A DNA stretch of 64,000 nt, from contig NZ_CP080649.1 in assembly GCF_019603315.1 (NCBI RefSeq), positions 124,001 to 188,000 on the forward strand. The letters are read 5' to 3'. Positions 1 to 8,123 of this stretch are shown here, one piece after another. Made by a program: the position numbers and the translations under genes. The DNA comes from Ruficoccus sp. ZRK36 (lineage in GTDB: Bacteria; Verrucomicrobiota; Verrucomicrobiia; Opitutales; Cerasicoccaceae). The number at the start of each line of letters is the position of its first letter. Position 1 is the first letter of the stretch. Under the pieces are notes generated by a model. That model had not been told where the DNA came from. It worked only from the letters and a program-made list of their open reading frames with translations, and did not search any database.

Positions 1-1723
1 GCAGGATTCCTTTACCGAGCGTCTTCTCAAACTCATCGAGTTCATAGCTGACCTCCTTGCCCTTCGTGGTCTTGCCGGGATTCGATTTTGAGCGGAAGTA
101 CTGCTTGTATTTAAAGTCGCCGAAATCCAGATCCTTGATTTCAAAAAACGGCGCTACCTCGCGGTAATCCGTATCTGCGCCACTGAAGGGAACGAACGAA
201 ATACTCACCCCTTTGGAGGGTGCGTCGGCCTTGACCTGGATCTTCGTGTTGTAGTCCGGGCGCGCCCCCCGCGAGTCGGACCAGCGCAGCCCATCACTTT
301 GCCCCTGCAGAGACACTCCAGTCTGAAAACAAAACCGGCGGGCCACACCCCGCGGCTGTGAGCCAGGGTTTGGGGCCATCGCACGGTAGACCTCACCCGG
401 TAGTAACACAGGGATATTCCCATCCTTACTCGGGGGGCTGATATCCAGCCAGCCGTTGATGTATCTTGCGTTGGTGTCTTCAGCCGCCCCTTTAAAGTTA
501 TCCAGATCATCCTCCAGATCGGGCACCTTGGAATCCCCGATCGCCTTGACCTCGATCTCGGGCATATTCTGGAAGACCACGACAATCGAGCGGTTCTTGT
601 TGCCCTCCTCATCCCCGGCATCAGCCGGGAACGTGATCGGCACCGGATACGGGTTCCAGAACTCGACCTCGACGTGGTAGCGGATGCGCACGATCCCGTC
701 CGACCATCCGTGAAAGAGCCCCATATACAGTACCACTTCGGTCGGGACGGGATAGAGGGCGTGGACGGGCTCGCCGGTCTTGATCTTATGCGCGGAGAGG
801 TCGGCGGCGGGTCCGCTCGCGGCTGATATCGGGGTCAGGAACTGCTGGAGGGCATCGTTGACAAATCCGTCCCGGTAGGCGTCGTCGGAGAGGTTGATTT
901 TGAGGCCACCGGTGGTGGGATTTTCCAGCACCGCGTAGGCACACGGCGTATAATCGTGAAAGGCCGCACGCGCGCGATGCGGCGCCACGCCCGCGCCGGA
1001 AGCGTTACTCAGCAGAGGGATTTCCCCGCGCGTGACAAGCTTGGTCAGATCCCCTTTCAAGGCATCGTCTACCAGGACATCTGCGCCGAACAGCTCCCTC
1101 AAATCAACCCCGGCAGGGGTCTGATTCTGCAGGGTAAGGGTTTCAAGATCCGAGAGCCCCGCCGCGCGTTTACGGCCCGCCGAGAGCGAGGCTTTTACGC
1201 CCTCATCGCCGACCCACCAGGCAAACGCGTGGGAGCTTCCGTCATCCTGCTGGAAGTGGACTTTTTCCACCCTCACAGCGGGAGCGCCCGCATCAGCATA
1301 GGCGGGCACGAGTACGACCGTATCGGCCGCTATCGTGGAGGCATTCGGTGCCTGCCCGGAGACGAGCCAGACCGGTGCCTGAGTGGGCATCGCAGCATCC
1401 CATACGCCGGTCCAGTAGCGATTCGACGCCGCTGTCGTACTCCCCAAGATCTCGGCCCTGGCCGTGAGGCGGCGATCGGGCCCCGCCGTCCGCTGGAGCG
1501 TCGCCAGCGCCTGCATCAGCCCCAGGCGCGCATTTTCGCGGGCGATCAACTGCCTTTTCGGCGTTGAAACCGCCGCGAGCTCGACTTGGCTCAGCGACGA
1601 TAACGCGAGGCCCAGCGTCAGAATGAAACTCAGGAGCAACAGCGCTACCACCAGGGCAAAACCCTGCGCCCCGGCAGACACACCCTGCCGGTGAGCACCG
1701 TTTTCGCCAGTTGCGCGTAACAT
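1..1723 (-). CDS. Prepilin-like protein, Verrucomicrobial PilX/cassette-A type (partial)
   Basis: The reading frame is open from an ATG at 1723 down to the window edge (about 574 codons), so the C-terminus is missing. The N-terminus has a basic stretch, then GFALVVALLLLSFILTLGL, a type IV prepilin-like cleavage and membrane segment (about residues 24-45). It continues into ENARLGLMQALATLQRTAG, a block I recall as typical of the Verrucomicrobial PilX-like 'cassette protein A' proteins. The rest is a large exported-looking domain without a motif I recognise. Such proteins are thought to be pseudopilin-related surface or secretion components; the exact role is unknown. The start is preceded by a G-rich stretch that could act as a weak ribosome binding site. 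No upstream partner gene is visible; other cassette members could lie beyond the left edge. The family call is from memory of the N-terminal pattern. Confidence 0.72.
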   Translation of the reverse strand, partial: MLRATGENGAHRQGVSAGAQGFALVVALLLLSFILTLGLALSSLSQVELAAVSTPKRQLIARENARLGLMQALATLQRTAGPDRRLTARAEILGSTTAASNRYWTGVWDAAMPTQAPVWLVSGQAPNASTIAADTVVLVPAYADAGAPAVRVEKVHFQQDDGSSHAFAWWVGDEGVKASLSAGRKRAAGLSDLETLTLQNQTPAGVDLRELFGADVLVDDALKGDLTKLVTRGEIPLLSNASGAGVAPHRARAAFHDYTPCAYAVLENPTTGGLKINLSDDAYRDGFVNDALQQFLTPISAASGPAADLSAHKIKTGEPVHALYPVPTEVVLYMGLFHGWSDGIVRIRYHVEVEFWNPYPVPITFPADAGDEEGNKNRSIVVVFQNMPEIEVKAIGDSKVPDLEDDLDNFKGAAEDTNARYINGWLDISPPSKDGNIPVLLPGEVYRAMAPNPGSQPRGVARRFCFQTGVSLQGQSDGLRWSDSRGARPDYNTKIQVKADAPSKGVSISFVPFSGADTDYREVAPFFEIKDLDFGDFKYKQYFRSKSNPGKTTKGKEVSYELDEFEKTLGKGIL

Positions 1724-1860
1724 GATCCCCCCCGTTGTATTCGACGGCAGAGCCTAGGCTGTTAACCTCAGTTCCGTCGAGCGGGAAAGCCAGTCACTGG
1801 AAAATTTACATTATTTGAGACATAAAATCTCCCAAATACCGACAGTGACCGCCCTCAGCA

Positions 1861-4437
1861 TCACTTCGCAGACGCCGGTTGCACACAGAGGCGCAGACGC
1901 TTCTGCGGGTCAAAGGTACGGCTGGCGAAGTCCGTCAGCTCATCCGCAGAAATCGCACGGATACGCTCGGCGTAATCACGCCAGCTGTTGACCGGCTGAC
2001 CGTAGAGCGTATTCAGTGAGGCCTGCATGGCCCGCGATCCGATGGCTTGCAGCCCCTGGCGCTTCTGCACGATGAGCCGCGTGCGGCAGGCCGCGAGTTC
2101 CTCCGCCGTGACGCCGCCCGAGCGCAGCCGCTGCGTTTCCTTGTCATACTCGGCCTGCACCGCGGCGACAGCTGCCGGGTGCGTGCCCGCATAGAGGCTG
2201 AACAGCCCGCCATCGAGGCCGGGGGTGCGGGCCGCGCCCACGTAGTAGGCCAGGCCGGCCTTTTCACGGACGGTCTCAAAGAGGCGGCTCGACATCCCGC
2301 TGAGCAGCTCGTCCAGCAGCTCTCCGGTGTGAAAATCTTTCGAGCGCACACCCGCGTCGGGATAAGCCTCCAGCACGACAGCCTGCTCGCGCGGCAAATG
2401 CTCCACCACATCCCCCACCTCGGCGGGAACACCGGGCAGCGCGGGAACGAGCGGCGCAGGCTCACCCGAAAGCTGGGCCAGCAGAGGCTCCAACCTATCG
2501 CGGACCGCCGCCTCCTCAATGGCACCGCTGACAGCGATCACCACATTCGGACCACGCACGAGCTGAGAGCGCAACGTCTCGACTTGGGCCAGGGTGAGGG
2601 CTTCGAGTCCCTCGCGGGTACCCAGATAGTCATTGGCAAAGGGATGTACCCCGTAGAAACGACGGCGCAGACGGCGGCGTCCGTAGTCGAGGATTTCATC
2701 CTCATCCTCCAGTAGCGAGGAGAGCTGACCCTCCCGCTCGAGTGCGAAGGAGGAACCGGTCGGACGCAGGGCGAGAAGCGCATCCGTTATCCATGAGGCT
2801 GCCAGCGAAAAATCAGCCGGGAGCGCCTCCGCAGAAAGGCCAAAAGTGTTGTTACCGATAAACTCGCCAAAGGTGCCGCCCACGCGATCGACTTCGGTTG
2901 CCAGCTCGGCCGCACTCCGTCGCTCTGTATCGCGGGTCATCAGCGAGGCTAGCACCCCGCAGGCACCGGGAGCACTGACCGGGTCAAGCCCCGGTCCACC
3001 CAACATCGCCAGACGCAGATGAACCTTGGGCAGGGTTGGGTCCGACTGCACGAGGAGGCGGGCGCCGTTGGATAACGTCGTCTCGGTAAAGTCCGGCTGC
3101 GCGCGCACCGCCGAGGTTTTCTTTGAGAGGTTCGCGGCTTTCGGCTTGGGCTCCAACGTGACTTCACACAAGCCCGGCTCCACCAGATAGCGCCGGGTAG
3201 CCGCCTGGAGGTCATCCACACGCAGCGCCGAGAGGCGCGTAAAGTACAGGCGCGGGTAGTCCAGCTCACCCACCACAACCTCGGCCACTCCCAGCCGCGA
3301 AGCCTGCCCGGACATGGTCTTGCGGCCATTGACCTCACCGACGACAGCCTGCCGCACCGCCTTGGCCAGCGACTCAGCTGTAATGGCCTTGGGTAAATCC
3401 TTGGCCAGCACACGGCGGATCTCGGTCTCGACCTCCTCGCGCTTACCCGGTTCGCAGAGGTAGGACATCCACAGAAGCCCCTGCGAGCCAGGGTTCCAAC
3501 AGCTGGCGTCGATGTGCTGGACGAGGCGTTTTTCCTCGCGCAGTTTCTGCCACAGGAGCGAGCTTTTGCCGTTACCGAGGATAAAGGCGAGCATGTCCAG
3601 CGCCGGGGCCGCCGGGTCCGCCAGACCGGGGATCTTGTACCCGGCCAGACCGCGCACGATATTGTAGTCGCCGCTCAGGCGCTCGGCCCGGGGAGCCAGC
3701 TGCGGAGGCTCGGCCGCGACAACCGGAGACGGGCTCAGACCCGGCAGCGCCTGCGCGAAGTATTGCCCCGCCAGCTCGTCCACCCGCTCTGTGGAGAGCG
3801 CTCCCGTCACCACCAGCACCATGTTACCCGGCTGGTAGCGGGCCTTGTAGTAGGCATAGAGGGCTTCGCGGGTCACCTGCTCAAAGAGTGGCCGCAGCCC
3901 GATGACCGGGAAGCGATAGGGATGCTCACGAAAGGCCGTGCGGGTAAAGGCCTGGAAAAGCTCACGGTCGGGATCGTCGAGCCCCATATCGATTTCGCGC
4001 AGGATCACATCACGCTCGGAGGTAAACTCCTCCTCGGGCAGCGTCGCCCGCAGGCCCATGTCAGCCAGGATATCAAAAGTTGCTTCGGCACCCTCGACTG
4101 GCGCATCGATATAGTAAACGGTTCGGTCGTAGGTCGTGTAGGCGTTGATGTGCCCTCCGATAGCGTGAGCCTCATGGCTGATGTCGAGCGGACCACGGGT
4201 CGGGGTCCCCTTGAAAAGCATGTGCTCCAGAAAGTGAGACAGACCGGCGCCGGTCCAGTCTCCCTCATGGACGCTGCCGGTCTTCACCCACAGCTGGACA
4301 GAGACCAGCTCCGCGGAGAAGTCCTCCCGCGAGACCACGGTGAGCCCGTTGGGTAAGGTGCGGCGGTTCACCGGTTGGCGGAAGAGATCGCGGAGAAGCG
4401 CCTGGTCGGGCGAAAGATTACGGGCTGGCTGACTCAT
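1861..4437 (-). CDS. M16 family zinc metallopeptidase (insulinase-like, two-domain)
   Basis: The 858-residue product has the inverted zinc motif HFLEH at residues 68-72, with the third ligand glutamate at about 148 (in VILREIDM). This is the HxxEH-(76)-E spacing of M16 peptidases. The first catalytic half is followed by a second, degenerate M16 half (from about residue 440, TETTLSNGARLLVQSD) without the zinc motif, the usual pairing in one-chain pitrilysin/PqqL-type enzymes. These proteases degrade peptides inside a closed clamshell chamber. I see no convincing signal peptide at the N-terminus (MSQPARNLSPDQ), so a cytoplasmic location is possible. The gene is transcribed leftward and stands alone; the upstream msrB transcript ends in its own terminator. 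Substrate is unknown. Confidence 0.93.
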   Translation of the reverse strand: MSQPARNLSPDQALLRDLFRQPVNRRTLPNGLTVVSREDFSAELVSVQLWVKTGSVHEGDWTGAGLSHFLEHMLFKGTPTRGPLDISHEAHAIGGHINAYTTYDRTVYYIDAPVEGAEATFDILADMGLRATLPEEEFTSERDVILREIDMGLDDPDRELFQAFTRTAFREHPYRFPVIGLRPLFEQVTREALYAYYKARYQPGNMVLVVTGALSTERVDELAGQYFAQALPGLSPSPVVAAEPPQLAPRAERLSGDYNIVRGLAGYKIPGLADPAAPALDMLAFILGNGKSSLLWQKLREEKRLVQHIDASCWNPGSQGLLWMSYLCEPGKREEVETEIRRVLAKDLPKAITAESLAKAVRQAVVGEVNGRKTMSGQASRLGVAEVVVGELDYPRLYFTRLSALRVDDLQAATRRYLVEPGLCEVTLEPKPKAANLSKKTSAVRAQPDFTETTLSNGARLLVQSDPTLPKVHLRLAMLGGPGLDPVSAPGACGVLASLMTRDTERRSAAELATEVDRVGGTFGEFIGNNTFGLSAEALPADFSLAASWITDALLALRPTGSSFALEREGQLSSLLEDEDEILDYGRRRLRRRFYGVHPFANDYLGTREGLEALTLAQVETLRSQLVRGPNVVIAVSGAIEEAAVRDRLEPLLAQLSGEPAPLVPALPGVPAEVGDVVEHLPREQAVVLEAYPDAGVRSKDFHTGELLDELLSGMSSRLFETVREKAGLAYYVGAARTPGLDGGLFSLYAGTHPAAVAAVQAEYDKETQRLRSGGVTAEELAACRTRLIVQKRQGLQAIGSRAMQASLNTLYGQPVNSWRDYAERIRAISADELTDFASRTFDPQKRLRLCVQPASAK

Positions 4438-4500
4438 GGTTACTCAAAAAATAAAAATGGGAGTGGCGCGGGCACATCCTTCAGCGCCCCGGTCTGGCCG

Positions 4501-4537
4501 ATCAAACAAAAACCGCCGGGTGGCTTAAACCCGGCGG
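4501..4537 (-). terminator. Rho-independent terminator downstream of msrB
   Basis: On the minus strand a perfect 9-bp stem (CCGCCGGGT paired with ACCCGGCGG, 4529-4537 and 4513-4521) with a 7-nt loop is followed directly by a T-rich tract (4501-4512). It lies about 140 bases past the msrB stop and before the M16 peptidase start. Confidence 0.85.
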
Positions 4538-4675
4538 CAATAGAGTGGTAACTTAACTAACTGAAACTCACAGGGAGCTCCGGCTCATTAGTCAAATATC
4601 ACGTGGCAGAGTTCCCTGCATAGAACAAGTTTTGCGTTTCACGCCATCTGTAACGACGGCTTCGTTAACCAGCAC

Positions 4676-5326
4676 TCAGTTCTTGGGCTGTGCCATGTCG
4701 GGCGGAGGCGGGAAGAGCTTCAGGTATTCGCCGTAGCCCTCTTTCTCCAGATCGCCCAGCGGGATGAATCTCAGGGAAGCGCTGTTGATGCAGTAGCGCA
4801 TGCCTTCCGGGCCGGGGCCATCGGGGAAGACGTGCCCCAGATGCGCATCCCCGGTTTTAGAGCGCACCTCCGTGCGGACCATCCCGTGCGAAGTATCCTG
4901 CACCTCGACGATCTCCTGCCCATCGACAGGCTTGGTAAAGCTCGGCCAGCCCGTGCCCGAGTCAAACTTATCCGTGGAGGCGAAAAGCGGCTCCCCAGAG
5001 ATAACATCGACGTACAACCCCGGTTCGTGGTTATCCCAGTAGGCGTTCTGGAAGGGCGGCTCGGTCCCGCCCTCGCAGGCTACCGCGTATTGGACAGGAG
5101 TGAGTTTGTCGCGCAGAGAGGATTTATCGGTCATGGTCGAGGTTTCCGTTGAGGATGAGAGCGTACCCGTGGCGGGTATCGAAAGTTTTTCGGCCTTGGA
5201 GGCCGTTTCGTCCGAAGAGCCCCCGGTAAAGGGGCAAGAACCGGTGCCGCAGGTGCGGTTGGAATACCCGTAAGTCAGCCAGGCGGCCACACCCAGTATG
5301 ATCAGGGGCCAGATAAGTTTACGCAT
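4676..5326 (-). CDS. msrB: Membrane-anchored peptide-methionine (R)-S-oxide reductase
   Basis: MsrB repairs methionine-R-sulfoxide in oxidised proteins. The SelR domain covers about residues 70-200 of 216, with GTGWPSF (124-130), HLGHVF (162-167) and the catalytic cysteine C179 in [11 protein letters not shown]. The two CxxC pairs that bind structural zinc in many MsrB proteins are absent: where the first is expected the sequence reads [11 protein letters not shown]. The N-terminus (residues 4-20) is a single hydrophobic segment that would anchor the enzyme to the membrane with the catalytic domain outside the cytoplasm. A low-complexity Ser/Thr linker follows. A small cysteine pair, CGTGSC (26-31), sits just after the anchor. 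The gene is divergent from the LacI regulator and ends at a clear terminator. Confidence 0.95.
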   Translation of the reverse strand: MRKLIWPLIILGVAAWLTYGYSNRTCGTGSCPFTGGSSDETASKAEKLSIPATGTLSSSTETSTMTDKSSLRDKLTPVQYAVACEGGTEPPFQNAYWDNHEPGLYVDVISGEPLFASTDKFDSGTGWPSFTKPVDGQEIVEVQDTSHGMVRTEVRSKTGDAHLGHVFPDGPGPEGMRYCINSASLRFIPLGDLEKEGYGEYLKLFPPPPDMAQPKN

Positions 5327-5450
5327 GGTTTTTCCTGTGTCGCACAGCCAGGCATAACCTTACAAGCCAAACTCACGCCGAGGGGGTATGGACTCTACCG
5401 CTTGCGCTTGACGTGGAAACACCCCTGCTGATTAGCTGTCAGCCTGTGTT

Positions 5451-6539
5451 ATGGAAAAGAAACGCGTCACTCAACTGGATGTGGCCAAGGTGGCCGGCGT
5501 CCATCGGGGGACGGTTTCGCTCGCCCTGAAGCACCACCCCAGCATCCCGCAGAAAACACGGGATCGCATAATAAAAATTGCCGAGGAGCTCGGCTACCAG
5601 CCCGACCCGCTGCTCTCCGCCCTCGCCGCCTACCGGACGCACTCCAGGCAGCAGCGCTCGTTTAAGGGGACCCTGGCCTGGCTCTTGATCCAGGACCCCG
5701 ACAAGCCCATGGGCTGGAAGCACTCCCCCATCTACTCCCAATACTACGCAGGTGCCAAAGCACGGGCCAGCCAGTACGGCTACACACTGGAGGAATTCGA
5801 AACCCCCAAGAGTAAAAGCAGCCTGAAACATATCGCCTCCGTCTTTCGGGCCCGGAACATCTCGGGCGTGCTCATGTGCCCGCAGGCTCGCCCAAACGCG
5901 GCCGTGGACTTCGAGTGGGACGATTTCTCGTTCGTCACTTTCGGCTACACACTCAGCCAGCCAGCCCTGCACACCGTGTCAGCCACTCAGTACCGGGCCA
6001 CTGTCCAGCTCATCAAAAAGATGCAGGCCTATGGCTACCGCCGCATCGGGCTGGTTTTCGATCACACCCACAGCGAACGCACCGACAACAACTACCTGGC
6101 CGGATACCTCGCAGCCCAGTATTCCAGTAAAGAAAAGCCGATTGTCTTTGATAACTACCGGGTGGAAGACTCGAAATTCCTGAAAATGCTACACAGCAAA
6201 GACCGCCCGGATGCCATCGTGTCAGGTAACGAGTCGTTGCATGAGTATTTGAAGAAAAATGGCATCCGCGTCCCCGAAGACATCGGCGTAGCCTGCCCGG
6301 TCCTAAGCAAAAAAGACGGCGATATGTCCGGCATCTTTGAGGACTCCTTTCACATCGGCGAGGTCGCCGTGGATAAACTGACGAACATGATCATGCGCAG
6401 CGAGCGGGGCATCCCCGAGCAGGTGCAGCGCACCCTCATCGAGGGTAAGTGGATCGAAGGAAAAACGCTCCCCGACAAAAACAAAAAAGCCTCGCGCAAG
6501 CCGCGAAAACGCGCCGCGAGCAAGACCCCAAAAGCCTGA
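5451..6539 (+). CDS. LacI-family transcriptional regulator
   Basis: The 362-residue protein begins with a LacI-type helix-turn-helix and hinge (VTQLDVAKVAGVHRGTVSLALKHHPSIP, about residues 6-33). A periplasmic-binding-protein-like sensor domain follows, which normally binds a sugar or sugar phosphate. A lysine/arginine-rich tail (about residues 340-362) extends beyond the usual fold. Such regulators repress or activate adjacent carbohydrate genes. The next gene downstream is a Gfo/Idh/MocA oxidoreductase, and sulfatase and fucosidase genes lie nearby, so I infer control of this glycan module. The effector is not evident. The ATG start immediately precedes the HTH, as expected. Confidence 0.93.
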   Translation: MEKKRVTQLDVAKVAGVHRGTVSLALKHHPSIPQKTRDRIIKIAEELGYQPDPLLSALAAYRTHSRQQRSFKGTLAWLLIQDPDKPMGWKHSPIYSQYYAGAKARASQYGYTLEEFETPKSKSSLKHIASVFRARNISGVLMCPQARPNAAVDFEWDDFSFVTFGYTLSQPALHTVSATQYRATVQLIKKMQAYGYRRIGLVFDHTHSERTDNNYLAGYLAAQYSSKEKPIVFDNYRVEDSKFLKMLHSKDRPDAIVSGNESLHEYLKKNGIRVPEDIGVACPVLSKKDGDMSGIFEDSFHIGEVAVDKLTNMIMRSERGIPEQVQRTLIEGKWIEGKTLPDKNKKASRKPRKRAASKTPKA

Positions 6540-6695
6540 ATGCAGGCGTGGGAGATTCCATCACAGGTCGGATAGACGGACCTGAAAGAGTTTTGATCAG
6601 TCAACCCAATGATTTGACAGGACTTTTCCGAGATTGGCCTAGCCATCCCCAGTTAACATCGGCAACGTCGGCTTTTTAACCCAACGCATACAATT

Positions 6696-7805
6696 ATGCC
6701 CCAGATTAAAAAAACCGGTATCGGAATCATCGGCTGCGGGAACATCGCCCAGGCCTACTTCAACGGCGCCAAGCTGTTTCAGAACCTCAACGTCGTCTCC
6801 TGTGCAGACCTCAACATGGAGGTCGCCAAGGCCAAGGCCGAGGAAAACGAGTGCACGGCACAGACCGTTGATGAGCTGCTCGCCAACCCGGATGTCGAAA
6901 TGGTCGTCAACCTGACCATCCCCGCCGTCCACGCCAAAGTCAGCCTTGCCGCCCTCGAAGCCGGCAAGCACGTCTACAGCGAAAAGCCGCTCGCCATCGA
7001 CTTGGATGAAGCCAAGAAGGTCATGGAAACGGCCGAGGCCAAGGGCCTCATGGTCGGCTGCGCTCCGGACACTTTCCTGGGTGGTGGTTACCAGACCTGC
7101 CGCAAGCTCGTCGACGACGGCTGGATCGGCAAGCCCATCGCCGGTACGGCGTTCCTCATGAGCCGCGGCCCCGAAGGCTGGCACCCGAACCCCGCCTTCT
7201 TCTACGAGCGCGGCGCAGGCCCCATGCTCGACATGGGCCCCTACTACATCACCGCTCTGGTCAACCTGCTCGGCCCGGTCAAGCGCGTCAGCGCCTTCGC
7301 CACCAAGGCCTTTGACGAGCGCATGGCCACCTGCAAGGAGCAGTTCGGCAAGATGCTGCCGGTCAGCGTCCCCACGCACAATGCCGGCCTGCTGGAGTTC
7401 CACAACGGTGCCGTCATCACGCTGACCGTGTCCTTCGACGTGTATAAGCACAACCACGGCCCGATCGAAATCTACGGCACCGGCGGCTCCCTCAAGGCTC
7501 CGGACCCGAACACCTTCGGCGGCCCGATCGAGCTGTGGACCCCCTCCACCAAGGAGTGGACCCCGCAGTCCTTCAGCCACCCGTACCTGCAGAACTCGCG
7601 CAGCATCGGTGCTGCCGACATGGCTGCCTCCATCGCCTCCGGCGGCAAGCGCAAGCACCGCGCCAGCGGTGCCCTCGCCTACCACGCCCTGGAGGTCATG
7701 CTCTCCTTCGAGAAGTCCTCGCTGGACGGCAAGCCGGTCGATATCGAGTCCCGCCCCGAGCAGCCCGAAGCCCTGCCGATGTATCTGCCCGAAGGCATGA
7801 TCTAA
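6696..7805 (+). CDS. Gfo/Idh/MocA-family NAD(P)-dependent oxidoreductase
   Basis: The 369-residue product starts with a Rossmann dinucleotide motif (GIGIIGCGNIAQAYF, about residues 8-22) and carries the family signature EKPLA near residue 100, whose lysine takes part in catalysis. The C-terminal half matches the alpha/beta substrate domain of the family. These enzymes oxidise or reduce sugars, sugar acids or cyclitols, and the substrate cannot be read from sequence. The location between a LacI regulator and sulfatase/fucosidase genes suggests a role in sugar catabolism. The gene is followed by a strong terminator, so it closes its transcription unit. Confidence 0.93.
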   Translation: MPQIKKTGIGIIGCGNIAQAYFNGAKLFQNLNVVSCADLNMEVAKAKAEENECTAQTVDELLANPDVEMVVNLTIPAVHAKVSLAALEAGKHVYSEKPLAIDLDEAKKVMETAEAKGLMVGCAPDTFLGGGYQTCRKLVDDGWIGKPIAGTAFLMSRGPEGWHPNPAFFYERGAGPMLDMGPYYITALVNLLGPVKRVSAFATKAFDERMATCKEQFGKMLPVSVPTHNAGLLEFHNGAVITLTVSFDVYKHNHGPIEIYGTGGSLKAPDPNTFGGPIELWTPSTKEWTPQSFSHPYLQNSRSIGAADMAASIASGGKRKHRASGALAYHALEVMLSFEKSSLDGKPVDIESRPEQPEALPMYLPEGMI

Positions 7806-7841
7806 GCAGCCCGGCGACTCGTACGGACATTCTTTGACGCC

Positions 7842-7877
7842 AAGAGCCTGAGGTGAGAAACCTCAGGCTCTTTTTTG
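7842..7877 (+). terminator. Rho-independent terminator after the oxidoreductase gene
   Basis: A perfect 13-bp stem (AAGAGCCTGAGGT at 7842-7854 with its complement at 7860-7872), a GAGAA loop and a run of T form a textbook terminator 37 bases after the stop codon. Confidence 0.95.
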
Positions 7878-7926
7878 TACTCAAATCCCTCGCCCAGACA
7901 CCTGAACAGTCCCCCGCCTGAGCAAG

Positions 7927-7992
7927 TTACTGAAACAATTCAGCACTTCGCCCTCATACGCCTCCCCCAAAGCTACTGTAACAGTTCAGCAC
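7927..7992. promoter_or_regulatory. Pair of near-identical palindromic direct repeats, possible operator
   Basis: Two 20-base copies 46 bp apart read TTACTGAAACAATTCAGCAC (7927-7946) and CTACTGTAACAGTTCAGCAC (7973-7992). The first contains the palindrome CTGAA-ACAA-TTCAG. They lie in the 318-base gap between the convergent oxidoreductase and sulfatase genes, which otherwise holds only the two terminators. The palindromic form suits a dimeric regulator, but the position between 3' ends is unusual for an operator. Function is not known. Confidence 0.3.
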
Positions 7993-8052
7993 GCGTGTTT
8001 TTTATCAGTGAACACGTCTCCTCAAAGTCGCCCGAAAGCCAGCCCCTACACG

Positions 8053-8083
8053 AAAAAGCTGCCACGGTGAATCCCATGGCAGC
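8053..8083 (-). terminator. Rho-independent terminator downstream of the sulfatase gene
   Basis: On the minus strand a 10-bp stem with one G-T wobble (8074-8083 with 8058-8067) and a six-base loop is followed by five T. It lies 41 bases beyond the sulfatase stop codon. Confidence 0.85.
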
Positions 8084-8123
8084 CTGTAGCCGTACCTGAA
8101 CAGCTAGGTCGAAGTGCCCTTAA

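Noticed and set aside
4571-4618. Inverted repeat CAGGGAGCTC/GAGTTCCCTG downstream of msrB, as a riboswitch or sRNA
   Set aside because: Only one 10-bp stem with a wobble and a 28-base loop, in the msrB 3' untranslated region; too little to claim a structured RNA.
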